Source: Portulaca oleracea
Lineage: Eukaryota; Streptophyta; Magnoliopsida; Caryophyllales; Portulacaceae
Length of the DNA stretch: 64,000 nucleotides
Direction of reading: 5' to 3'
Assembly (NCBI GenBank): GCA_029582165.1
Contig: CM055880.1
Location: forward strand, 8,392,721-8,456,720
Shown: positions 22,602 to 33,871 of the stretch, one piece after another
Layout of the letters: every line of letters begins with the position of its first letter
Numbering within the stretch: position 1 is the first letter of the stretch
Program-made: the position numbers and the translations under genes
The notes under the pieces: model-generated
Database searches by the model: none
The model's input: only the letters and a program-made list of their open reading frames with translations
What the model was told of the DNA's origin: nothing

Positions 22602-23375
22602 TCATTTATCGCCTAATCCACAAGTAACTGTTTCGCTCTCCACTCTTTGAATAAGGCTGTAGGCTTTATTGATAGTGGGTAAGGGTTCTGACATAAGAAT
22701 TTGACCTCTCATGTTATCATATCGATCGTTGAGATGAAGCAAGAATTGCATCAGCTTCTTTCTTTGATCAATATCATAAGCATGTTTTATGGAGGGGCAA
22801 GTTTTGACACAGGTGCAAACTGGAAACTCTGATATGTCAGCTAGCTCATCCCATAATCTCTTAAGCTTGGTAAAATATAGAGCCACTGAATCATCATTTT
22901 GATACAATTCATTTATTTCTTTCTCCAATTGGAACATTAGAGGCCCACTGGATTGCCCAAAATGTTCAGTTAAATCATTCCAAAGGTTTTGAGCAGAATC
23001 AACATACATGAAAGCATCAGACAAATCGGGTGTCATAGAGTTTAGAATCCAACTTACAACCAATGAGTCACATTTGACCCACTGTTGGTATGTGGCTGCA
23101 TTAACTGCTGGTTTTGCACAACTTCCATCTATGAATTCGATCTTCACTTTGATCTTGAGGGCCATCTTTACTGCTTTGTTCCATTTTTGAAAGTTTGCTC
23201 CATTAAACTTCAGGGTGGTGAGGGGTATACCAGGATGGTCAGAAGGATGGAGGAATAAAGGATCATTGTTGTACCCCTCATGAGTTTGGATTGTTGTTTC
23301 TGCAGTTTCAGACGTTGCAGACATAATTGCTATGGAGGACAGCAACTTCTTGAACCCCTTCTCAGTTTTGATCAA
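22602..23375 (-). CDS. Copia gag (capsid), 257 aa
   Basis: The sequence has the copia gag signatures PLFLHPSDHPGIPLTTLKFNGANFQKWNKAV (start of the Retrotran_gag_3 type domain), LWNDLTEHFGQ and VALYFTKLKRLWDEL. It encodes the capsid part of the particle protein. The ATG at 23375 gives an N-terminal extension; the internal methionine at IMSATSETAE (about residue 18) could equally be the start. It lies directly downstream of the primer site. Confidence 0.85.
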   Translation of the reverse strand: MIKTEKGFKKLLSSIAIMSATSETAETTIQTHEGYNNDPLFLHPSDHPGIPLTTLKFNGANFQKWNKAVKMALKIKVKIEFIDGSCAKPAVNAATYQQWVKCDSLVVSWILNSMTPDLSDAFMYVDSAQNLWNDLTEHFGQSSGPLMFQLEKEINELYQNDDSVALYFTKLKRLWDELADISEFPVCTCVKTCPSIKHAYDIDQRKKLMQFLLHLNDRYDNMRGQILMSEPLPTINKAYSLIQRVESETVTCGLGDK

Positions 23376-23410
23376 GGAAGGATTTGAGAGAAAAGTTTAG
23401 ATCGAGCCTA

Positions 23411-23423
23411 GGCTCTGATACCA
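23411..23423 (-). promoter_or_regulatory. Copia primer-binding site, initiator tRNA-Met
   Basis: On the minus strand TGGTATCAGAGCC directly follows the 5' LTR end (TTTTTACA). This is the standard initiator tRNA-Met primer site of plant copia elements. Confidence 0.95.
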
Positions 23424-23656
23424 TGTAAAAAGAGGTAAGAATGAGAGAAATCTTAGGAGTTGATTCCCTGATCTCATTGCCATAAAAGGATACAAACAGC
23501 CCTATAAATAGGGAAGAGAAACAGAAAGGAAAAACAAACAAGAAAAGGAAGGAAATACAAGATCAAGGAAAATCAAGATCTTGATACAAGAATCGAGCTA
23601 ATACAGCTAAATACACAGCTTCCTAAAAAGCTCATATGACAGCATATAGCTTCACA
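23424..23656 (-). repeat. 5' LTR of the copia element
   Basis: This 233-bp LTR is bounded by the primer site on one side and the TSD AAGGA (23657-23661) on the other. Confidence 0.95.
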
Positions 23657-23661
23657 AAGGA

Positions 23662-24075
23662 ACTATGGAGATGCATCAATTTTGGTGGCTGAAGCGAGGG
23701 CTCTTCGGGATGGACTTTTGGAGACTATCAAAGCAGGGTTCAAACATATTTGCATAGAAGGCGATAATATGGTGGTCATTCAAGCTTTAAAGGGCAACAA
23801 TTTGATTCCGTGGAAGATTAAAGGGCTTATTCAAGATGTTTAAAGATTGTTACATTCGTGTCAAGAGGTTACCATATCACATATTTTCAGGGAAGCGAAT
23901 GCCGCAGCTGACTGGTTAGCTAAACAAGGTCATTCAATCGAATCAGCTGAGAGTGAAACTTTACTAAATAATCAAGATTTACAGAATATTGTTGAAATAG
24001 ATTGATCGGGCCGATATCTTATGAGAAGATGTCGTTAGCATGTTATTACTTTGTACTTATCTATTGAAAAAAAAA
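23662..24075 (+). pseudogene. LINE RNase H end, 3' UTR and poly(A)
   Basis: This continues the LINE interrupted at 18655. RNase H residues are ASILVAEARALRDGL and ICIEGDNMVVIQALKG, one stop follows, then IFREANAAADWLAKQGH. The frame ends at about 24005 with EID. A short 3' UTR leads to A9 at 24067-24075. GTTAAGGGT just after it (24083-24091) matches 16525-16533 and is a candidate TSD for the whole LINE. Confidence 0.85.
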
Positions 24076-25387
24076 GGTAAAAGTTAAGGGTGATACATTT
24101 TAAGTTTGAAATGCTTTGATTTGGATTGTTTTATGCATCTACATTAAACATCGAGCAGTGGTAAGTGATTTACTCTAAAATGTGGCCCTCGAATTTGTTT
24201 TTCATTGATTTCGTATTTGTTCAATGTTACAAACAAAATCTTTTATTTTCCCAAAATATTTAAATATAAATTTTTAATTATCGTTTTTATCTCTTTTGAC
24301 CTTAATAAAATCTGTATGATTCAAATAGTGTCAATAGTTGGTCGATTTTTGTGTTGATATTTTAGAGTATTCTAACAGTGTTTATGATATATCTTTTGCT
24401 TTCGTTGGACGATATTTTTTGTTCTTTTATTGTATGTGGACACTAGATTTGTCCCATTCAAATAAATATTTCTATAAGTTTGGTATAATCATGTACATTA
24501 AATTTATTACAATAAATAGATATATTGTCTGTCAAAACGCACCACAACTTTCCAAATTCCACCACAATCCATCATAATCTACTTTTTCTAATTTAATTTA
24601 TTTTTTTATTAAGAGTTAAACTTTTCATATTCCAATACAACTCACCAAACTTTCCCCAACTTACTACAATCCACCAGAACTTTTCCCAACCCACCACATT
24701 TCCTCCACACCGCACCACAACCAGCCACATAAAAGAACGGGGCCTAAGTAGATATTGCCTTAAACTATAATAAATATGAAAAATTACAAATAATAATACA
24801 ATATTATGTGATGTATATATAGTATTATATTTATTTTTCAAATACAATATACAACAATTTAGTTTCCATACAAACATAAAATCCTTTAAAAATGTCGTAT
24901 GTTAAGAATTTTAGCGTTTTTATTGTATAAATATTATAATTGTATCAAAATATATTTACATAAAACTAAAAGAAATTTTTAGAGTGAAATTTACTTCAAA
25001 CCAAAATACACCCGACCCGTATTTATCCTAAAAAGGAATTTATAATCAAAGAACATCTGACCAGTATTTACTTGAATTTGAAATATACCCGAGTCATGTT
25101 TTTAGAGTGAAATTTATCCGAAATCGAAATACACCGGACCCGTGTTTACCCTCTCTTTTAATATATCCAAAGGTAAAAGAATAAATTCATGTGTGAACAC
25201 AAGCAAGCAAGCAGGCAGGTAGAGTAGCAAACGGAAAACACACCTATTATATTCTTTTCTTCTTTAGTAAATGAAATTGAAATTCGTCTTTTAAACTTTA
25301 TTTTAAAATTATTCAACATTTTTCTACCATTGTCAATCAACTAAATTTCTCTTTAACTTTCTTTTTATATCAAGTTTTGTGTCCCGT

Positions 25388-25390
<3 letters not shown>
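24076..25390. other. AT-rich intergenic with a weak duplication
   Basis: No gene is supported. Two diverged copies of a segment with TTTAGAGTGAAATTTA, AATACACC and GACCCGT occur near 24977-25027 and 25099-25150. A run of CCAC-rich words at 24540-24730 looks repeat-derived, but I could not classify it. Confidence 0.4.

Positions 25391-25451
<61 letters not shown>
25391..25451. repeat. (TA)n microsatellite
   Basis: An uninterrupted TA run of about 60 bp. ATATCAAGTTTTGTG occurs immediately on both sides, so it looks like an expansion within a duplicated segment. Confidence 0.98.
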
Positions 25452-25453
<2 letters not shown>

Positions 25454-26589
25454 AGTTTTGTGAACCTTTTCAATATTTTAATTTGCAGAAAACGGTTAAA
25501 AGGTCCCTATGATTTGATTTAATTATTTTGAAGTCTTATATTTTGATAAATAATTATGCGGTAACATTATCTTTGCTATAATTATTTATTGGGAACATTT
25601 CGGCCTATTTATTGGGGACATTTAAGCAATGATGTTTGTGTTTAATTGAGGTCGACTATCATTTCAGATCTCAATGTTTAGGGTTTGTCAAAGCTACATA
25701 ACTCTAATCAACAATAAATACTGCAGTTAATGCTTTGTGTATCGAAAAATACATCGGAATATCCCTCAACAATAATTACCACTTATCAATCAAATAAATT
25801 TCTCTAAACTTTCTTTTTATATCAACTTTTGTGAACCATTTCAACATTTTATTTACCGAAAAAAGAGCAGCCTCTTACCTTATGCTACCCCATGACAAGG
25901 TGAAAACGTTGGATGTTTGTTAGGCACTTGATAATTGTACATAACCAAACTGTAATATTTCTGATTTCTTGATGATTAAATACAAAGTCTAAATGCTTTG
26001 ATAAATCTGCAAAATTGTGTTAACACTAGTTGGTTACTACTATTAAATTTAAAGTCCTTATGAGTTGAGGGAATTGTGGAAGTAAAAATGTTTTTCCTTT
26101 TGTCAACATTGTGAAAATTTTAGATCATATTTGTTGCATTGTTTGACATTTGCTTATTTTTCTTGTACTTGTTACAGTTCACAGTATTTTTCCAAAATAT
26201 ATATCCAATAAACCTCTGTCAGTTAAAACATGTTTAGTAAGCATATAAAAGCAAGTATAGACGAATTGTGCGTTTAAAAAGGACGAATTCGTTTTCTATG
26301 AAGATTACCGAATAATAAGAGTGTTTTTTTGACCTTGTCAAATTGTAATGTTTAATACACGAATTGAACTATTTGTTTTAAAGTGGAACATAAGAATATT
26401 TGACATAAAACTAGTACGATTACGAGATCTTATTAGTGTTCTTGAATAAAAGGGTACAGTATAGAATACAAATTTTTCATATACCACATTTAATAAAGGT
26501 CAACGCTTCTGACTATGAATAATTGACCGTATTTTTATACAAAGTTATCAAGTAAAACACCTATCACATTTTATATATATAATTCTCAT
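25452..26589. other. AT-rich intergenic
   Basis: No gene is seen. The stretch 25785-25862 (AAATTTCTCT...CTTTCTTTTTATATCAACTTTTGTGAACC) is a diverged direct copy of 25334-25494 without the TA expansion. Confidence 0.5.
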
Positions 26590-26607
26590 ACCGTATTTTA
26601 CTAACAT

Positions 26608-26760
26608 TACACCTTTACGGTAAGGTCACGGGTTCAAGTCCAGGAAACAGCCTCTTGCAGAAATGCAAAGTAAGGTCTGCGTACATTACACCTTTATGGT
26701 GGGACCCTTCCCCTGACCTCCGCTTGTGGTTACGTTTGTGCACTGGGCTTCCCGTTTTTT
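26608..26760 (+). mobile_element. Au-type SINE
   Basis: The body contains a tRNA-type B box (GGTTCAAGTCC), the Au SINE core AACAGCCTCTTGCAGAAATGC and GGTCTGCGTACATTACACC, and the 3' segment GTGCACTGGGCTTCCCGTTTTTT. It is flanked by an identical 18-bp duplication, ACCGTATTTTACTAACAT, at 26590-26607 and 26761-26778. It is shorter than a full Au element at its 5' end, where the A box should be. Mobilisation would have relied on a LINE. Confidence 0.92.
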
Positions 26761-26778
26761 ACCGTATTTTACTAACAT

Positions 26779-28330
26779 GGTAACAAACAGCTCATATTTA
26801 CCCACTTTTTTTAAAGAGAAAGGGTGGAAGGAAGGGGAAAAAGTAGATAAGAAGGAAGTCACATAGAAACCACATGAAAGAAAGAAAGAAAAAAAATGCA
26901 GCATTCATAGCTTGAAATAATGCATTAGAATGAATGATGGTTTGTTTGAAGGGTTTAACAATAAAACATAAATAAAGAAAAAAATGGACAATCTGAATGT
27001 GAAGGGAAGCACGACAGGCATGAGAGAGGAGAATTCCATTAAATGGCACATCACCATGGTGAATTGGTGATGACTAATGATCATCAATCATTACTTATTT
27101 TGTCTGTTCAAGAATCTTTCTCCACATAAAATAAAATAATATTCCCATCATGCATGCTTGCCTTGCCCCTTCCTACCATCACCCTAAACATTTTCAACCT
27201 AAAAATTGTTACATGCATAAAATTACAAATAACGTAGTGTTTTCAAAGGATTATTTCTTAGTATTAATCATTTATAATATTAAACTTCCGGAATAAAGTA
27301 TCAAAATTCAGGAAAAGGAAAATTAGCATAGGTCAATTTTAGATGCTTTGATATTTATTTCATTGAAAGTATCAAATTCTATGTATTCCTGTTTTTGGGG
27401 ACGATTTGAACATCAAATTTCTTTTTTTTCAAAAAAAAAGATATGATTGAAGAATATTACCTTTACATAAGTCAATAATAATTAATAATTCTCAAAAAAG
27501 AATAACCTGATAAAGACAATAACTTGATAAAGATAATAGACCTAAAGATATAAGAACTATGATAAAGATAATAGAGACTTAAAAAATAATTTTGATTCCA
27601 ATAATAATAGCAATTGATGGAAGAAGTCTTAATAGCAACGTAGAATACGGGCGGCAGGGGTGTTCACGGATCGGATATCCGAATAAATTGGATATTTTTT
27701 TGGGTACCCAGAAAATTCGGGTCGGCCATATAATCGAAAGTTTCGGATATCCGAAATTCAGGTACCTGAAAGTTTTGGATCGGGTACTAATTAACCAAAA
27801 GACCCAATTAGTTCTAATTTTATGAGTTTTTGCGTTTATTATTTTTAATATTAATTTGTAAATCTGCATTTAAAGTGACTCATTTTATTATTATTTGAAA
27901 GAAAGTTAATCACAGTATGTTAAGTACAATATCAAATGCTTAATTTGATGAAAACTATCATATAACAAATTAAATTATTTGAAGTGATTTGACATTCTTA
28001 AGCTTTAATGGAGGACATTGCTTTGGATAGGAGCGTTTGGCGAGATAAGATCAAAATAGACGGTTGAGATGGTTGAGAGGTTTATAGCTTGTTTCTTTTT
28101 CAGAGTCTCTATTTTGTATGTTTGAGGTTTTGAGGTACGTTTATCGCACCAGCGTATCTTCTCTTCACTTGCGTAATTCCGGCAAAACATCTCGTTACCA
28201 TTATTTTTCCAGCTCTCTCTTCTTCCCAAGTTACTCTTACCTTCGGTTTTTAAATTGGCATTCTACTCGCTTTTCAAAAGTTTTTGTTGCTAAGGTTCGT
28301 CGAGATCAACCACTTCATGCATTTTTTTGC
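26779..28330. other. Intergenic
   Basis: No gene is supported. At 27660-27790 are words such as CGGATATCCGAA and GGTACC in a GTTCACGGATCGGATATCCG context, which resemble palindrome-bearing dispersed plant repeats. The rest is AT-rich with no structure I can name. Confidence 0.45.
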
Positions 28331-28411
28331 ATAAAAGAAGACTGCCTACATCTAGACTCCCTCAAACCCCCCACATTAGTGGGACCACACTGGGGTTGAT
28401 TGTTGTTGTAC
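28331..28411 (+). mobile_element. TS-like SINE 3' end
   Basis: GACTGCCTACATCTAGACTCCC, CCCCACATTAGTGGGACC, ACACTGGGG and a TTG-repeat tail resemble the 3' part of the TS family of plant SINEs (tRNA-derived, ending in TTG repeats). The promoter half is not clear and I found no target duplication. The 93-aa open frame across it (28118-28399) is not taken as a gene. Confidence 0.5.
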
Positions 28412-29840
28412 AAACAAAAGGTATTAAATGAGATTTCACCAAATGTCTTTGTTAGAGACATCTATCTAATCTCACCCAACATTTCTTTTCAAAAACTAAT
28501 TCAAATTGCAAATCCAAACAACTTCTCCCTCCATTCCATATTAATTGACTTTGAAAACTATGAGTTCAAATTTTAAAATTTTTGACCATAAATCTATCAA
28601 TACATATAATGACTAGTTATATAAAATTACTATTATTAGATTTACTGATATTGAGGATTCCATCCTTGAGGCTTCAAAGGGCAAAGTCAGGAGTAAGAGA
28701 AAACAAAACATTTTGATGAAATCTAAGTGACAGTTTGTCAGAGATGCAACCTATAGATTTGTTCAGGGCCTTTAAAGGATGGTCAGAAGAATAGGAGGAC
28801 TAGGCGTGCGAACATATTGGAAGAGGATAATCTTGATGATATTGATGCTGAAATTGACCGAAGGGCTGACATTATTGGCTTAGATATTGGCATTCGGTTC
28901 CTTGATGACCCACTAAGCTGAAATTACTGATCTTGCATCGTGTTTTAAAAAGTGAAGATTTCTTTTGGTTGTGGTGGTAGCGAAAGTTCTTGCTATATTT
29001 GTTTTATTTCGCTGTTTGGTTGTATCATTCTCTTTTGAAGGTGATTGTTAGTTGTTTTTTTCTGTCCGATGTTGTCTTTGAACTTGTAAGTCTTTTGACT
29101 CTCAATAATCGGAAAAAAAATATAATATTGTAATTGTCAATATAATATTATATAAGAAATTATCAATAAAAAAGTAACATTAGAAATCATGACAGCTACT
29201 CTTTCCATGTTCTTTGGATTGGATAAAATGAAGTTTGGATGGATTAAATTGGATTGGATTGGATATTTTTTTTGGGGAATTGTGATTTTAGAGAGAAAAC
29301 TTTTTTGAGGAATTGCGTAAGGTTGGATTGGATTGGATTGGAAAGAGTTACCAATCCAAAGAACAGTCAAGTTAGATTTGGTGAGAAAATGAAAAGTAAA
29401 GATAAAATTTGCTATAGATAGGTTAGTTACAGGATAAATGTATTTTATTACTAAAATTTTGAGAATAATTTGAGTGTTTTTCAGGGAATAGTGTAAAGTA
29501 ACTAACTCATCACTCTAAAGACAGAGCCTAAGTGTCTTAATATGGAACGAAGTGAGTAATTTAAACAACACTTGTGGGATAATGTCATCAATCTTTAAAT
29601 CTATCATATATTCGTTTGTGTAAAAACAATGAGCAAGAAGCTAAAAGTCAGTCAAACACAAAACATTTGGCTCTAAAAAGGTGATTTCAGAAGAATAAAT
29701 GACAATTTAGAGAGATCTTGTAAGGCTACTTTCAGATAAACACAGCTTGAGTAGGATATTTAGACACAAATTAAAGTTGAGCCCTTAATAAAATTCAGAG
29801 GAATATATCCCTCTCCCAGGCCCCAGCAACAACCACCACC
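28412..29840. other. Intergenic with MITE-like termini and a retroposed tail
   Basis: CTCCCTCCATTCCATATTAATT at about 28527-28548 and the opposite-facing TTAATATGGAACGAAGTGAG at about 29537-29556 look like ends of Stowaway-type elements. Between them, 28640-29121 holds a short frame encoding DIDAEIDRRADIIGLDIG and ends in A8 (29114-29121). It resembles a 5'-truncated retroposed 3' end of unknown origin. No functional gene is supported. Confidence 0.35.
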
Positions 29841-30296
29841 ATGACAAATAATAAAATTGTCATTCTGCACTTTGTTAGGCAGGTGAGGTGTAAAGGCAGG
29901 AACATCAAAGCATCAATTCGAATTAGACACCGCAAATTTGCTGTATATTCATTCATTCGAAGTGCCCAAAATCTAAATCATAAGAGAATTACACTTATTT
30001 GGAACTCACATATACCCAGAAGGAAGACACAAAATCTATGCAGTATGACCTCAGTTCACTTCTATATACCTTGACAATAAAATGGAGATACGATAACATA
30101 CACCAGACACACCAAATACTTATTCCCTACTAAGAAATAGACACCGGCACACCAATGCTGAAATAATAATAATAATTAATAATATTAATAATAAAAGGAA
30201 GAGAAAGAAACTAAAGAGTAAAGGTTCAATTGTTGTGTACCCAAGCAAGCATGCCTTCAAAACTGTTTCCTGTGATTCCATCCACACATACTGCGG
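29841..30296. other. Region downstream of the PB1 gene
   Basis: This is probably 3' UTR and downstream flank of the minus-strand PB1 gene. It contains a TAATAATAATTAATAATATTAATAATAA stretch (about 30164-30194). The 77-aa plus-strand frame here is not supported as a gene. I could not place the poly(A) site. Confidence 0.4.
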
Positions 30297-33084
30297 CTAC
30301 AACGGCTGTGAGCTCCGCAGCTGCTGTTTGAGATTGTCTCCGGGATGCTGGGAGGAACCGTCTGACATCACCATCGTCGCCCCGGATGTCACCGCTTGGT
30401 ACTGCGCGGCCATGGTGGGCGCCAGAGGCTGGGTGTAGTATATCTGAGCATGAGATGGATCAGCATATTCGTAGGCGTAGCCTGCAGCAGCATTTGCAGC
30501 TGAATTCGCAGGAATCGACTGTGATTGATGATGAATCTGAGAGTAACCCACAAACTGCAGCTGCTGCTGTTGCTGTTGCGGCTGCTGCTGGGGAGGAGGT
30601 TGAGATTGAGGCTGGGACTGCGACTGCGACTGAGTTTGATGCTGATTTGAGGGCACCTGAACCAGCTGTGGGCCCCCTGGAGCTGCTGTTCGGTACACAC
30701 CGTGAGGCATATCGGCCTTTGGAGGGGCGACATTCCTGTTAGGATTGTAGGCTGAAGATGTGGTGATTATGGTGGGATTTGGAGGGGTTTGGGTACGGGT
30801 ATTAGGGACCGCGTTCACAGGTTCACCCATGTTTGGCTGCTGTTGGACGGGTAGACTGTAGGGCTGGGCTTGCCCGGCTTGGACATAGTAGACCGGGTAC
30901 TGATGCGGGTGGTGGTGGGGCTGCTGAGGCTGGTACATAGGGTAGTATGTCGACAAGGGCACTGCCCCGTTTGGGTGGTGAACAAAATGTGCACCGGCTG
31001 GTATGTACTGCTGAGGCTGGGCTTGTGGCTGTGATTGGGGCTGGGGTTGTCCCTGCTGCTGTTGGAGTTGTTGCTGTTGCTGCTGCTGAAGGTGATGATG
31101 CTGTTGGATCAATTGCTGTTGGTGTTGGTCGTACTGAGGGGCCAATGTGTACCCGGTTTCTGCAATCTGTTGCATTTGGATCCGGGTGTTTGGATCGACA
31201 AAGTTTGCTGGGAACCTGTTGCTCCCGGAAGACATTTGGGGAGCAGATGGATCTTGGTATATGACTGGTTTTTGGCGAGATATGGCATTTGAAAGGCTAC
31301 TATCACTGTAAGATTCAAACAATTGCAAATAATCAAATGCCAGACCTACTGAATTCCAATCAACCAACCCAACTAATATCATCTGTTTGTCCTATGCAAT
31401 AGACTATTAGTTTAGCTTTTTGCCCTTATTTTAAGTGAACCATTTCTTAATCAAGATTATCCACTGATCACCAAACATGGCATATATAAATTATACAGAA
31501 CATGAAATACTTAAGCTGAAACCATCATGGATCAACATTTACAATCATAATCATAAAGCTCAAAACGTTGGAACAATTAAATCTATGTCTGCAGTCACCA
31601 TCATCATTATTGTCATCCTGATCATCAATCAATTCCATCAAGCATTATCTCTTATCTTAAAATCAAAGAAATTCAATTCCCATAAATCAGATTAGATGCG
31701 GACCAAATATTTACCTAAACTCCAATCAAAGCAAGCCAACAAATAATCAACCACACAAGTGACAACTTCAATCAAATCGAATTAGAAGGCGTAACTTGAA
31801 AGCAGAAAGAAAAAAGCTGTACCTCGAAACAGAATCAGGAGAGGGCAATTCGCCGCCACCCATCTGCTGCTTCTGCGGTTGTGGTGCTTGTGCTTGCGAA
31901 GTCATCAGAGTCACAGGCTGACCAATTTGCGGCTGAGATGACGGCTGAGGCTGCTTCCTGTACCCTACCGGAACACCGTGATCCGATCTCTCATCGTCGG
32001 AAAACACCCGATTAGCAAAATCCCCCGCCGGAACTCCGGTCACCACCGTCGCCGCCGCCGCCGGAGGCAGAGTGTTCGGCGGTGAAGAAAGGACGACGAA
32101 ACCCCCATCATCCCCTTGTTTCTGAGACTGTACACTGATCCCCATCTGAGCGAACTGCTCTTCAATCCCAACCCCAACCCTTTGCTGTTCTGAACCACGG
32201 CCACTTCCGCCATCATCCACATGAACCCTAATCGGCGGCAAATTCGCCAGCGATGGTGAACTCGAAGTCGACCCGAACGAAGATGTCGTCTCAATTATCG
32301 GACTGTCCGGAACGGAATGAATATCAGGGTTACTCTGATTCTGATTGCCCAGTTTATTTCCCAATTTACCCTCGTTTCCGCCTCCAACGTGATTAACCGC
32401 TGCCTCCATAATCATTTCCTTGGAATTATTCGAGTCCGAATTATTCCCAAAATTGCCCCCGTTTTCCTCCAACCCTAGCAAGCAATTAACCGATGCAGGG
32501 TCCGAAAACCCTCGCTGGATCGCAGCAGCGCCATTGAGCGCATTCAGAAACCAGTCCTCGGACCGATTCGAACCATCTAGAATCGAGCCAATCGAATTCG
32601 CACCTTCCGGCTTCATCGGGAACAAGAACAGCCTTATTCTCGAAGGTTTCGCCGGATTCGAACTCGCAATCAACCGATCATACTCATCCACCATGTTATC
32701 AAGATCTTCTTCAGTAGAAACACTGATTAAAGAATCAAGATCCTCATTCGGAAGCTGGTACTTCAAAGTAAACGGGTGGCCTTTGAGTAGGGTTTTCGAA
32801 AGCCGCGAAAGGAGGTCCGGCAGAGTAGTACTCCGATCGACGACGACAATCCGAGTTTCGCCGCCGACGTAGCAGAGAGACTTGTCGTGAGGGCGGGGGA
32901 CTATATGTCCGTTGTAGCTGCACATCAGACGGAGTTTCCCGACGCCGTTCGTCGCCGGAAAACTCTCGTCGAAGTCCGTCGCGCGTGACCGAGGAGAGGA
33001 GTCGATCGAGTCAGGGTAGTTCGCAACGGCGGCGGTGGCGGTGGAGGTGGCGACGGTGGTTGCCGGAGCAAGCGGTGGCTCCAT
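30297..33084 (-). CDS. PB1-domain (octicosapeptide/Phox/Bem1p) protein, 756 aa
   Basis: Two exons on the minus strand (33084-31823 and 31305-30297) join AG|T within a serine codon and give 756 residues ending at TAG. The donor is TCGAG|GTACAG and the acceptor CTTACAG|TGATAG. Residues about 49-150 form a PB1 domain. Lys50 sits in the first strand (KLRLMCSYNGHIVPR), GGETRIVVVDR is a second conserved strand, and the acidic motif is STEEDLDNMVDEYD. PB1 domains mediate protein-protein pairing. The rest is low complexity: N/S-rich middle, then a very Q/P-rich C-terminal half with Q4-Q7 runs and a Tyr/Ala-rich end. The layout matches plant PB1 proteins of the SPDSVSSDSS type, whose role I cannot state. 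It is the only intact host gene here. Confidence 0.93.
31306..31822 (-). other. Intron of the PB1 gene
   Basis: The 517-bp AT-rich intron starts GTACAG and ends TTACAG on the minus strand. Removing it keeps the frame open across the SPDSVS-S-DSSLSNAIS junction, a segment conserved in this family. Confidence 0.9.
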
Positions 33085-33225
33085 GGCGGAGGAGAGATAG
33101 AGAGAGAATTTAGGTTTTGGTAGGAGAGGGAAAGAGGGAGAGAGAGGAGGGAGGAGGCTTAGTATAATGGCTGATGGTCTTATAATGAGACTCCACTACT
33201 TGACTACTCTACCCTCTGTGGGGTC
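33085..33225 (-). promoter_or_regulatory. 5' UTR and proximal promoter of the PB1 gene
   Basis: On the minus strand the 100 bases before the ATG are almost pure C/T (CTCTCTATCTCTCCTCC-like), a pyrimidine patch typical of plant TATA-less or weak-TATA promoters and leaders. ATTATACTAAG, about 85 bp upstream of the ATG, is the only TATA-like word. Confidence 0.5.
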
Positions 33226-33690
33226 CACCTTTTTCGATCGTTATTATTTTTCTTTTTTTCTTTTGTAAATATCCAGCTGGGTGTAGGCTAGATTTTTGTT
33301 TTCCTTTTATTTTATTGTACATGGAAAATATCCAGTTGGGCGGGCCTTGAAACGAGGGAAGCTTTTGCCAATTGCGGTTACAACTTGGGAACCCAAAACC
33401 GGACCTTCTGGCTCTGACTGAACAAAATAAAAATTAAATAAAACGGACAGGACTATTTTTTTTCTTTTTTCTTTAATTTAAAATTTGGAAAAAAAAAAGG
33501 AAATTAAGAACCTCGCAGGAGAGAACAAGAGGAGAACGCTTTTTGTTGACAGAAGACTACTAGAGCGTTCAGACTCCAGATGGGCTTGGAAGTTTCTGGA
33601 GGTAAAATTTGCTACCATTCTCTTTCTCAATCGATACTGTAAAGTTTTTTACTGCCTTTCATATTTTATTTTAATTATAATTTTTTCCTT
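33226..33690. other. Intergenic upstream of the PB1 gene
   Basis: Nothing beyond T-rich runs is seen. The 96-aa plus-strand frame (33485-33775) has no recognisable motif and is not called. Confidence 0.4.
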
Positions 33691-33691
33691 T

Positions 33692-33828
33692 AAGAGCTTA
33701 TTTGGAGAGAAAAGTGGAATGGGTTGGGTATGGAACCAGAATCCTAGAGGGTTGGGTATGGAATTAGAACCCTGAAATGAAAGTGTTTGGTGAGAAGTGG
33801 AATAGAATCAAAGATATAGATATAGTAC

Positions 33829-33871
<43 letters not shown>

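Larger units (their letters stand above)
18656..23656 (-). mobile_element. Complete Ty1/copia retrotransposon
   Basis: The 5001-bp element reads on the minus strand. Its two 233-bp LTRs (23424-23656 is the 5' LTR, 18656-18888 the 3' LTR) differ at four positions. The 5-bp TSD AAGGA flanks it (18651-18655, 23657-23661). The gene order gag, protease, integrase, RT, RNase H is the copia order. Frameshifts between and within ORFs suggest it no longer encodes an intact polyprotein, although the LTR similarity implies a young copy. It sits inside the RNase H domain of a LINE. Confidence 0.97.

Noticed and set aside
26618..26660. tRNA gene (B-box GGTTCAAGTCC)
   Set aside because: No cloverleaf can be drawn and the following sequence is Au SINE body with a target duplication.
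28118..28399. 93-aa host gene
   Set aside because: Its end is the TS-like SINE tail and no motif or splice context supports it.
30386..31292. Long plus-strand frames opposite the PB1 gene (118, 105 and 85 aa)
   Set aside because: They are shadows of the Q-rich minus-strand exon; CAG/CTG-rich DNA is open in several frames.
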